Source of the DNA: Candidatus Dadabacteria bacterium CSP1-2
GTDB taxonomy: Bacteria; Desulfobacterota_D; UBA1144; Nemesobacterales; CSP1-2
Direction: 5' to 3'
NCBI GenBank assembly: GCA_001443445.1
Contig: LDXN01000012.1
Span: forward strand, 1 to 54,911
DNA: 54,911 nucleotides
Below, one piece after another: positions 28,554 through 35,677 of this stretch (positions within the stretch are counted from its first letter, which is position 1; the number at the start of each line of letters is the position of its first letter). The position numbers and the translations under genes were made by a program. The notes beneath the pieces are model-generated. The model saw nothing but the letters and a program-made list of their open reading frames with translations, ran no database searches and was not told the DNA's origin.

Positions 28554-28620
28554 AAAGGGTACGCAACCCTTTATTTTTTTTATTTTTTAATAAATACCCT
28601 TAAAGGGTTGCGTACCCTTT
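28554..28620. repeat. 20-bp perfect inverted repeat with AT-rich loop
   Basis: Arms 28554-28573 and 28601-28620; the right arm is TAAAGGGTTGCGTACCCTTT. The 27-nt loop is almost only A and T. It could be a small transposable-element relic or a cruciform-forming site. Confidence 0.8.
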
Positions 28621-28646
28621 GATTAATTCGTACCCTTTGATTAATT
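28611..28646. repeat. 18-bp tandem duplication
   Basis: CGTACCCTTTGATTAATT occurs twice without a gap (28611-28628, 28629-28646). The first copy includes the end of the inverted-repeat arm, so the duplication happened at the edge of the palindrome. Confidence 0.85.
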
Positions 28647-28744
28647 GGCACGAACAAGTTCGTGCCTACAGTGCCCATCGGTAATTTCCTTATCGGAAAT
28701 GGTATTATCTTAAGCGATTGTAGGGGCTGATGCCCTCATCAGCC

Positions 28745-28766
28745 CCCCCGACGAATTCGTCGGGGG
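28745..28766. repeat. 22-bp GC-rich palindrome
   Basis: CCCCCGACGAA followed directly by its complement TTCGTCGGGGG. With the GGGGCTGATG hairpin just before it, it makes a double stem-loop about 60 nt upstream of the tauE-like start. Confidence 0.8.
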
Positions 28767-28824
28767 AATCTTTTGAACTTAATAATTGGAATAATATAAT
28801 GCTAATGTTAGGATAACTATTCCA

Positions 28825-29661
28825 ATGAATGTGCTTGAATTTTCTGTGCTTATTTGGTTGGCATCTTTATTAGCAGGCTTTTTGGGTGCATTGACTGGGC
28901 TCGGGGGCGGCGTTGTTATTGTTCCATTGTTGGCACTCGGGTTTGGAGTAGATATAAGATATGCAATCGGCGCATCGCTTATCTCTGTTATTGCAACCTC
29001 GTCGTCGGCAGCGGCAGCCTACGTCAAAGAGGGTTTCTCCAATATTCGCATAGGAATGTTTCTCGAAATAGCAACTACCACTGGCGCTGTTGTCGGAGCT
29101 TCTATAGCCTCTAGGATGCCTACTACTACAATTGCGATAATCTTTGGAGTGGTTCTTCTCATCTCTGCTTATCTATCGAGTGTTACTAGACGTGAGCGAG
29201 AAGGGCAGAATCAACCGGATCCACTAGCCACTCATCTAAGGATGAACGGAAGCTACCCTACACCTAACGGACAAGAGCAATACCAAGCACATGCTGTGCC
29301 TGCAGGATTTAGCCTAATGTTCATTGCAGGTGCACTTTCTGGCTTACTTGGAATTGGATCAGGTGCCCTCAAGGTAATCGCAATGGATCAGGTTATGCGA
29401 ATACCATTTAAGGTGTCGACAACAACAAGCAACTTTATGATTGGCGTGACGGCTGCAGCTAGTGCTGGTGTTTACCTAAACCGTGGGTATGTTGATCCTG
29501 GGCTTGCAATGCCCGTCATGCTTGGCGTTTTGATTGGTTCATTGATGGGGACACGTTTACTGGTAACTGCTAAGACACGCATATTAAGAATTATATTTGC
29601 CCTTGTTATCTTTGTAATGGCACTAGAGATGATCTATAACGGCATAGCCGGGAGACTTTAA
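28825..29661 (+). CDS. TauE/SafE family membrane permease
   Basis: Membrane protein of 278 residues with about eight helices, COG0730-type. The glycine-rich GLGGGVVIVPLL at 26-37 and a second, inverted half LSGLLGIGSGALKV are the two internal-repeat signatures. These proteins move sulfite, sulfonates or related organic anions. The next gene begins at the base after its stop and encodes a DUF1634 protein, its usual partner. The start codon lies in the right arm of an 8-bp inverted repeat (28786-28793 and 28818-28825), which could mask it. Confidence 0.9.
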   Translation: MNVLEFSVLIWLASLLAGFLGALTGLGGGVVIVPLLALGFGVDIRYAIGASLISVIATSSSAAAAYVKEGFSNIRIGMFLEIATTTGAVVGASIASRMPTTTIAIIFGVVLLISAYLSSVTRREREGQNQPDPLATHLRMNGSYPTPNGQEQYQAHAVPAGFSLMFIAGALSGLLGIGSGALKVIAMDQVMRIPFKVSTTTSNFMIGVTAAASAGVYLNRGYVDPGLAMPVMLGVLIGSLMGTRLLVTAKTRILRIIFALVIFVMALEMIYNGIAGRL

Positions 29662-30051
29662 ATGTTTAAAAATAGCTTTAGGTTGACAGATCAGCAGGTC
29701 GAGACAATGATAGGCAACTTGTTAAGAATATCTGTCATCATTGCCGCTTTAGTAGTTTTGCTTGGGGGGGTTATTTATCTAATCCATTTCATGGGGACGC
29801 ATCCTGATTATCGAGTTTTTACAGGAGAGCCTCGGGACTTGCGCACTGTTTCAGGTATTTTAAGAGATTCATTAACAATTCACAGTCGCGGAATTATTCA
29901 GCTAGGACTCCTTGTTTTAATTGCAACACCTGTGGCACGTGTTATATTGGCTCTTTTTGCCTTTGCATTACAACGCGATCGTATATATGTTGTTGTATGT
30001 TTAATTGTGCTCACTGTGCTCATCTATAGTCTTTCAGGTGGTCGTTTGTGA
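29662..30051 (+). CDS. DUF1634 membrane protein
   Basis: Small membrane protein of 129 residues, with three transmembrane helices (about 22-44, 77-98, 105-124) and the family's conserved RDSLTIHSRGIIQLGLLVLI region. DUF1634 proteins are commonly encoded directly after TauE-like permeases, and here the ATG follows the stop codon without spacing, so they are surely co-translated. It may be a regulatory or stabilising subunit of the permease; the function is not established. Confidence 0.85.
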   Translation: MFKNSFRLTDQQVETMIGNLLRISVIIAALVVLLGGVIYLIHFMGTHPDYRVFTGEPRDLRTVSGILRDSLTIHSRGIIQLGLLVLIATPVARVILALFAFALQRDRIYVVVCLIVLTVLIYSLSGGRL

Positions 30052-30241
30052 TATGAGGAGAAGTAACCTTAGCTACTAAGGCGGCAAGGCACTAAGATCT
30101 ATTTTTACCACTACGACACAACGGCACGACGCAAAAGAAAAGAATTAAATAAAAGATTTTTTACGTTGTGTCTTAGTGCCGTTGTGGTTAATGTTATTCT
30201 TTGTGTCTTTGTGGCTGAACGCTTACGAGGAGGAAGAATCA
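30052..30241. repeat. Imperfect long inverted repeat before glucose dehydrogenase gene
   Basis: The stretch 30107-30131 (ACCACTACGACACAACGGCAC..) is partly complementary to 30162-30188 (..GTGTCTTAGTGCCGTTGTGGT), a decayed palindromic dispersed repeat. The SD GAGGAGG of the next gene lies at its downstream end. Confidence 0.5.
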
Positions 30242-31348
30242 ATGAAGGCAATTACTATAGTTCCTGGAACAACCACTATTCGACTCGTAGATCGTGAGGA
30301 ACCGACAATCGTAACGCCAGATGAGATCAAGATTCAAATGCGATGTGTTGGAATATGTGGTACAGATAGGGAAGAGGTCGCTGGAGGTAGGTCCCTTGCT
30401 CCAGACGGTCGTAATGAGCTCATAATTGGACACGAAATGTTTGGGCAAGTAGTTGAGGTTGGTAAGGGTGTAACACGCGTTAAGCCAGGTGATTTTGCTG
30501 TGTTCACTGATCGTCGTGGTTGTGGTGAATGCATCCCGTGTGGCATGAACCGCTCCGATATGTGTAACACAGGTAAATTCCACGAACGCGGCATCTGGGG
30601 ACTAGACGGATTTCAGACCGAATACGTTGTGGATAAAGAACAGTACGTGGTTTGTGTGCCGGCTGAATTGGAGCCAGTTGGAGTACTAACAGAACCCCTG
30701 TCTGTAGCGGAGAAGGCTATAGATGAGGCTATTCGTGTGCAGATTGCACGACTCCCAGATGCGCAGACTACACCTGACTGGCTCTTTGAACGGCGTTGCC
30801 TTGTGGCTGGACTAGGACCTATCGGTCTCTTGGCTGCAGTGGCACTAAGCCTTCGGGGTGCTGAGGTATACGGCTTGGACATAGTTGAGCCTAACTCTGC
30901 CCGTCCGGAGTGGTTGGAGCACATCGGTGGTAAGTATATAGATGGCCGTCAAGTGCCTGTAGACCGTATTGATAAATCTATCGGTTCAATGGATCTTATC
31001 TTTGATGCCACTGGTGTTCCGAAACTTGAATTCAACTTACTCGATGCCTTGGCATATAACGGCGTATATGTGGTCACAGGGATTCCCGGTGGAGATCGTC
31101 CGCTTGAGATTCCAGGCGCTGAACTAATGCGTCAACTGGTACTGAAGAATCAACTACTCCTCGGAAGCGTTAACAACCCGCGTGCATATTTTCAGATGGC
31201 TGTGGATGATCTATCTATGGCACAATTGCGCTGGGGTGATCACATTAAAAAGCTTATAACCAACCGCTATCCCTACACTGAGTTTGTTAAGCCCCTTACC
31301 CAACACGAGGCAGACGAAATCAAAGTGGTATTAGAATGGAAGGTGTGA
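30242..31348 (+). CDS. Glucose 1-dehydrogenase (zinc MDR family, archaeal-type)
   Basis: Medium-chain zinc dehydrogenase of 368 residues that resembles the glucose dehydrogenases of archaea; predicted reaction glucose to glucono-lactone with NAD(P). Catalytic zinc site Cys39, Thr41, His64, Glu65 (GHEMFG); structural zinc cysteines 94, 97, 100 and 108 (GCGECIPCG..C); nucleotide motif GLGPIG at 190-195 with acidic LDIVEP after the second strand. Start at 30242 is set by GAGGAGG 8 nt upstream. It heads a cluster with gluconolactonase-like, gluconokinase and transporter genes, which supports the substrate call. Confidence 0.85.
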   Translation: MKAITIVPGTTTIRLVDREEPTIVTPDEIKIQMRCVGICGTDREEVAGGRSLAPDGRNELIIGHEMFGQVVEVGKGVTRVKPGDFAVFTDRRGCGECIPCGMNRSDMCNTGKFHERGIWGLDGFQTEYVVDKEQYVVCVPAELEPVGVLTEPLSVAEKAIDEAIRVQIARLPDAQTTPDWLFERRCLVAGLGPIGLLAAVALSLRGAEVYGLDIVEPNSARPEWLEHIGGKYIDGRQVPVDRIDKSIGSMDLIFDATGVPKLEFNLLDALAYNGVYVVTGIPGGDRPLEIPGAELMRQLVLKNQLLLGSVNNPRAYFQMAVDDLSMAQLRWGDHIKKLITNRYPYTEFVKPLTQHEADEIKVVLEWKV

Positions 31349-31485
31349 GCTTAGGGTTAGCTCTTAGAGGTTGATGATCTAAAGTAGTGTTGTATAAGAC
31401 AAGAAATTTTCGACAATAGCCCTATCGAAGACGCTGATTTTTCTTTCTATTGAAAGCAGCTTTATATAGGAGGGATGAGGGATTT

Positions 31486-32412
31486 ATGTCTCAAATATCC
31501 GCAACACGGACTGAAAATCTAGGACTAGGAATTCTTCTCACTGTCCTTGCCTTTCTTTCCGTTGCTATCATGAGTGCATTAGGCAAGGCTGCTTCTCACT
31601 CTGTCTCATCTGGGGTCCTTGTCTTTTTTCAGAATTCGATAAGCCTTGTTATCCTATTGCCATGGGTGATAAGAGATGGAATAGGAAACTTGAAGACCGA
31701 GCACCTCGGCCTCCATTGTGTCCGTGGCATCTCTGGCATGCTTTCTCAGTATTTCATGTTTGTGGCCCTCAATTATATTCCACTTGTTGACGCAGTTTTG
31801 CTTGTTAATGCTGCACCCTTATTCATTCCCATTATCACATGGATCTGGCTAAAACACAGAATAGGCGTGAGATTATGGTTGAGTCTCGTGATAGGCTTCA
31901 TAGGTATTGTCTTGATTCTTCAGCCAGGAAGGGATGTCGTTAGCTGGGCAACTCCTCTTGCCCTCGTAGCTGGCATCTTGTCAGCTATTGCGCTTGTTAC
32001 AGTAGGACGGTTAAACACCACAGAACCTTCTCTACGCATCCTCTTCTACTACTTCTTGATTTCGACGATACTGACAGCGCCTTTATTAATTACCAAATGG
32101 TCTCCCCCCGAACCGAGGGCCTGGATTTACTTAATTGGAATCGGCTTAACTATGGCTATTGCTCAGATTCTTCTCATCCTTGCCTATGAGCAAGCCTCGC
32201 CGTCACGGGTTTCTCCATTTAACTATTCCGTCGTCGTTTTCTCAGGAATAATCGGCTGGATTGTTTGGAATGAGATACCGAATGCTTTGTCAATAGTCGG
32301 GACGATCCTAGTCTGCGCGGGTGGAATTCTATCTGTGATACATTATCATAAAAAGCACGAGCCGCTTTCCATGAATCAGGCTATTAAACTCTTAGCAAGA
32401 AAACAAATCTAA
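31486..32412 (+). CDS. EamA/DMT family transporter
   Basis: Drug/metabolite-transporter superfamily protein, 308 residues, ten helices arranged as two EamA repeats; the first is LGLGILLTVLAFLSVAIMS and on, the second begins near WATPLALVAGILSAIA. Conserved GxxxQY..ALNYIPLVDAVLL and AYEQASPSRVSPFNYSVVV motifs are typical. The ATG at 31486 has GAGG just upstream and is preferred to a TTG at 31450. It lies among sugar-acid genes, so it may carry glucose, gluconate or a related acid (inference). Confidence 0.88.
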   Translation: MSQISATRTENLGLGILLTVLAFLSVAIMSALGKAASHSVSSGVLVFFQNSISLVILLPWVIRDGIGNLKTEHLGLHCVRGISGMLSQYFMFVALNYIPLVDAVLLVNAAPLFIPIITWIWLKHRIGVRLWLSLVIGFIGIVLILQPGRDVVSWATPLALVAGILSAIALVTVGRLNTTEPSLRILFYYFLISTILTAPLLITKWSPPEPRAWIYLIGIGLTMAIAQILLILAYEQASPSRVSPFNYSVVVFSGIIGWIVWNEIPNALSIVGTILVCAGGILSVIHYHKKHEPLSMNQAIKLLARKQI

Positions 32413-32430
32413 TTATGAAGGCATTAACAA

Positions 32431-33327
32431 ATGGTGAAAATCTTAAATCAAAGTCAAGTGGAGTGCATTGTGAAGGCAGAGGCGATAGTTGGAGAATCGC
32501 CCCTATGGTCTCCACACGAGCGTGTCCTCTATTGGGTAGATATTAGTGGTCAGAAGATACATCGCTTTAATCCGAGAAGTGCTGTAAACGATACATTCCA
32601 CCTTCCTCAACCCGTGACTTCAGTTGGGCTGCGAGAGAAAGGAGGGCTAATCATTACACTTCGTAAGGACTTTGCGTTTTTTGATCCTGAAACCGGGGAT
32701 CTAAAGTTGCTATCCGACCCTGAGGAAGATAAACCCTACGATCGGTTTAACGATGCCAAGTGTGACCGCCAGGGACGCTTCTGGGCAGGAACTATGGATG
32801 ATGTGAAATGGAACGCACCGCATGGATCACTCTATAGGCTCGATCCTGATACCAAGGTAACTTGCATGAAAACAAGTGTCATCTGCGCTAACGGTCTTGG
32901 ATGGAGCCCTGATAATCGGGTGTTCTATTTCACAGAGAGTTTTAGGTATGGCATTTATGCATACAATTTCAACCCCGCTACTGAAAACATCTCTAACCGA
33001 CGCCTTTTTGCTTCAATAGACAGGAATTCGGATGGATTTCCCGACGGCTTAACTGTTGATGAGGAGGGATATGTATGGAGTGTTCACAATGCTGTCGGGC
33101 GTGTAGTACGCTATAGTCCTTCTGGTGCCATTGATCGTGTGATCGAAATTCCTGTGCCACGTCCAACAAGCTGCATCTTCGGTGGTGATGAACTCGACGT
33201 GCTTTACATTACATCAGCAAGAGAAACCATGACGTCTGAGGAGATTGCTCAAGCGCCTCTATCTGGGAGTTTATTTGCTGTGAAGCCCGGCGTAAAAGGA
33301 TTGCCAGAGCCATACTTTACAGGATGA
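32431..33327 (+). CDS. SMP-30/gluconolactonase family protein
   Basis: Six-bladed beta-propeller lactonase of 298 residues. The metal ligands of the family are visible: Glu22 (VGESPLW), Asn154 (CANGLGWSPD) and Asp205 (FPDGLTVD); also RFNDAKCDRQGRFWAGTMD. No signal peptide, so cytoplasmic. In this context it should open glucono-lactone to gluconate, between glucose dehydrogenase and gluconokinase. Confidence 0.9.
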   Translation: MVKILNQSQVECIVKAEAIVGESPLWSPHERVLYWVDISGQKIHRFNPRSAVNDTFHLPQPVTSVGLREKGGLIITLRKDFAFFDPETGDLKLLSDPEEDKPYDRFNDAKCDRQGRFWAGTMDDVKWNAPHGSLYRLDPDTKVTCMKTSVICANGLGWSPDNRVFYFTESFRYGIYAYNFNPATENISNRRLFASIDRNSDGFPDGLTVDEEGYVWSVHNAVGRVVRYSPSGAIDRVIEIPVPRPTSCIFGGDELDVLYITSARETMTSEEIAQAPLSGSLFAVKPGVKGLPEPYFTG

Positions 33328-33379
33328 GGACAGTGTCAGTAAATTTTTTTAGTTATGGTAGTTCTAGTTGTGATAGACA

Positions 33380-33424
33380 GGGTTTTCTAACCCCGTAAGA
33401 ATGGCGGGATTAGAAAATCCCGCC
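33380..33424. repeat. Pair of TTCTAA-core hairpins
   Basis: GGGTT-TTCT-AACCC (33380-33393) and GGCGGGATT-AGAA-AATCCCGCC (33403-33424). Both belong to the same family as the hairpin at 19563-19582. They fill the gap before the gluconokinase gene. Confidence 0.75.
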
Positions 33425-33459
33425 TATCCCCTTGAAATAGTGAAGATATTGAAACAACT

Positions 33460-33963
33460 TTGGATCGACAAGCAGTGATAATAATTCTAATGGGTGTCTC
33501 TGGTTCTGGCAAAACCACTATAGGACAGCTCCTTGCCAAGGAGCTTGGATGGAAGTTTTATGACGGAGATGACTTTCATCCAAAAGCTAATATCGAGAAG
33601 ATGAGTCATGGGATCGCCTTAACAGACGAGGACCGTGATCCCTGGCTTAATACGCTTGAACATCTGATCCGGGACGACCTGATTACAAAGGGTAAGTCCG
33701 CTGTCATTACCTGTTCTGCGCTTAAGCAGTCGTATCGAGACCGGCTTTTAGTAAATCGGAATGATGTTGTTCTTGTTTACCTGAAGGGTAGTTATGACCT
33801 TATTCGACAACGGCTAACAACGCGGAGAGGGCACTTCTTTAATGCGAACCTTCTGAGAAGCCAGTTTGATACGTTAGAGGAACCAGAGGATGTGATTACT
33901 GTTGATATATCAGAGGAGTCGATTGTAATAGTTGATGAGATCAGGCGAAAATTAGGTATATGA
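33460..33963 (+). CDS. gntK: Gluconokinase
   Basis: ATP-dependent gluconokinase, 167 residues, gluconate to 6-phosphogluconate. The P-loop GVSGSGKTT lies at about 12-20, followed by FYDGDDFHP and KANIEKMSHGIALTDEDRDPWL, the standard GntK signature. The frame opens with TTG at 33460; the first ATG (33490) would fall just before the P-loop and cut the first strand, so TTG is preferred despite a weak SD. It overlaps the next gene by ATGA. Confidence 0.93.
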   Translation: MDRQAVIIILMGVSGSGKTTIGQLLAKELGWKFYDGDDFHPKANIEKMSHGIALTDEDRDPWLNTLEHLIRDDLITKGKSAVITCSALKQSYRDRLLVNRNDVVLVYLKGSYDLIRQRLTTRRGHFFNANLLRSQFDTLEEPEDVITVDISEESIVIVDEIRRKLGI

Positions 33964-34949
33964 CGGACATGAAAATAAAGACTGTAGTTGCAGTAACCCA
34001 GCCGGAATATGAGAAAGGAAAAGTCGAGTTTGACGGCGCAGAGGAGGAAGGTATCATCTGCGTTCCAGCACCGCGAGACGAAAAGGGTTTAGCAGCTACA
34101 ATACGAAGTCAGAAAGCTCGTCATGTCATTTGCGGCGTTGAGCGATATAAGGGCGAGCTTTATGAAGCATTGCAACGAGGGGGCGTTATTGCAAGATTTG
34201 GAGTTGGTTTCGATAGTATTGACCTTGAAAAAGCAAAAGAACATGGGCTACTATGTACAAATACACCTGGCGTTTTAGATGAGTCTGTCGCAGAACATAC
34301 AATCGCTTTCATGCTCTCAGCATCTAGGGACCTTACTATACATGATAAGAGTACACGGAGTGGTTTATGGCTGCCAAAGACAGGAATTGAACTCGGTGGA
34401 AAAAGACTGGCTGTTATTGGAGCTGGCTCAGTTGGTAGTCGTGTTGCCAGAATTGCTGCATTTGGTTTCGGGATGACGGTTATTGGATGTGAGATAAAGG
34501 AAGTTGATTGGGAAGAGAAAAGGCGTCAGTATGGTTTTCAAAAACTGGTGAAGGATTTTGGTGAAGCTGTAGAGGATGCAGATTTTGTAAGCCTGCATAT
34601 ACCAAGCATCACATCCACCCGACACTTTATCAACCACGAGCGTCTTAATATGATGACAAAAAGGTCCTGGCTTATTAATACCTCACGAGGAGAAATCGTT
34701 GACGAATCAGCCTTGTTTGACGCACTTAATGAACATAGAATTGCCGGAGCCGCTCTCGATGTCTTCGAAAGTGAACCTTATACTGCTGTTGATCCAGCTA
34801 AGGACATAAGAACACTACCGAATGTTATAATGACGCCGCATGTCGCCAGCAATACCGTACAGGCCAATCAGCGCATGGCGGAGCGTACAATCATGAATAT
34901 TATCTTAGCCGAGCGGGGTGAATTTGATCAAATGGACTTGGTGAATTAA
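33960..34949 (+). CDS. D-isomer specific 2-hydroxyacid dehydrogenase
   Basis: NAD(P)-dependent D-2-hydroxyacid dehydrogenase, 329 residues. Nucleotide loop GAGSVG at 154-159; catalytic Arg243 (NTSRGEIVDE), Glu272 (FESEP) and His294 (TPHVASN). Phosphoglycerate dehydrogenase-like but without an ACT domain. Translationally coupled to gntK (ATGA), so a role with gluconate, 2-ketogluconate or glycerate is likely, though the substrate cannot be read from the sequence. Confidence 0.9.
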   Translation: MTDMKIKTVVAVTQPEYEKGKVEFDGAEEEGIICVPAPRDEKGLAATIRSQKARHVICGVERYKGELYEALQRGGVIARFGVGFDSIDLEKAKEHGLLCTNTPGVLDESVAEHTIAFMLSASRDLTIHDKSTRSGLWLPKTGIELGGKRLAVIGAGSVGSRVARIAAFGFGMTVIGCEIKEVDWEEKRRQYGFQKLVKDFGEAVEDADFVSLHIPSITSTRHFINHERLNMMTKRSWLINTSRGEIVDESALFDALNEHRIAGAALDVFESEPYTAVDPAKDIRTLPNVIMTPHVASNTVQANQRMAERTIMNIILAERGEFDQMDLVN

Positions 34950-35395
34950 ATTGTTCGAGCACAGAGCATCCCACAGCTATTTTACATTGGTATTACAGAA
35001 ATTCTCTTCAACTTGATAATTCCCTGTAGCTTGCTACAGCGTTTAATCTATCATTGCGAACGAAGTGAATCTCTATTTTTGGGATTGCTTCGGTCGTTTC
35101 TCTCCCTCGCAATGACGGCACGAGGGTGTCATTGCGGTAGCATGGCAATTCCCTTCTAGCCGTTTCAGGGGACCGCTTCGTTTTCACTCGCGATGACAAG
35201 TAGTTGTGTTTCGTTGCGGAGCCTGTACTGAGCCCTTCGACTTCACTCAAGACAGGCTTAGTCGAAGTGCTCCTCGCAATAACCGAAGGAGCTTGCTGCA
35301 GGGTTCTTCATTTGTAATTTATAATAATTGGCATATTGAGCAATCTGATAAGTTGCCTCGATACATATTAAATTGGTTTGTGGTAAAATTGAGAT
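34950..35395. other. Intergenic repeats (TCATTGCGA family)
   Basis: 446 nt without a gene. It contains an element bounded by TCATTGCGA (35051-35059) and TCGCAATGA (35107-35115), a third GTCATTGCGG near 35128, and a block around 35214-35280 with GTTGCGGAG and CTCCTCGCAAT in inverted order plus a CTTCGACTTCACTC word. Short open frames here come from the repeats. Confidence 0.7.
35051..35115. repeat. Palindrome-bounded dispersed repeat, copy 1
   Basis: 65 nt with 9-bp inverted ends TCATTGCGA/TCGCAATGA and internal CGAAGTGAATCTC and GATTGCTTCG words. A relative lies at 38529-38587. Confidence 0.7.
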
Positions 35396-35677
35396 ATGAA
35401 GAAAAAAAGCCTAGGTGATCTGGGAAAGGCTAGGGACCACTTTCTGAGGGCTTCCACTGAAATCATCATTGGAACAGGGTTTGCGCTAAAGGGCATGAGG
35501 AACCTTTTAAAGCGGAGGGAGGGTCAGAAAATTATCTTTGGTGTTACGGGTAATTTGATCGAAAAGGGGTTCAATTTAGCAACAAAACTCTCCGATGTTT
35601 TAACTCAGGTGGAATCAGGTAGACCTGCCAAGCAGAAAACACAAAAGAAAAAAATGAGGAAGGTTAAAATTGAATGA
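35396..35677 (+). CDS. Small basic protein coupled to glnE, unknown function
   Basis: Protein of 93 residues, not recognised. Amphipathic helical part (about 8-40: ARDHFLRASTEIIIGTGFAL, KGMRNLLKRR), a second helix-rich part (IIFGVTGNLIEKGFNLATKL) and a very basic lysine-rich tail (KQKTQKKKMRKVK). No signal peptide. Its end overlaps the predicted glnE start by 8 nt, so they are in one transcription unit. No strong SD; the ATG follows ATTGAGAT directly. Confidence 0.6.
   Translation: MKKKSLGDLGKARDHFLRASTEIIIGTGFALKGMRNLLKRREGQKIIFGVTGNLIEKGFNLATKLSDVLTQVESGRPAKQKTQKKKMRKVKIE

Larger units (their letters stand above)
28411..28824. other. Repeat-rich intergenic region
   Basis: A 414-nt gap with no gene. 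It holds a 20-bp perfect inverted repeat (28554-28573 and 28601-28620), an 18-bp tandem duplication (28611-28646), and three palindromes: GGCACGAAC/GTTCGTGCC (28647-28666), GGGGCTGATG/CATCAGCCCC (28723-28746) and a 22-bp perfect palindrome at 28745-28766. Confidence 0.8.

Noticed and set aside
28411-28824. CRISPR array
   Set aside because: The repeats here are palindromes and a single tandem duplication, not regularly spaced direct repeats with unique spacers. No cas genes in the window.
35008-35418. Short open frames on both strands after the hydroxyacid dehydrogenase
   Set aside because: They lie in TCATTGCGA-type repeats and read low-complexity Arg/Ser-rich peptides.
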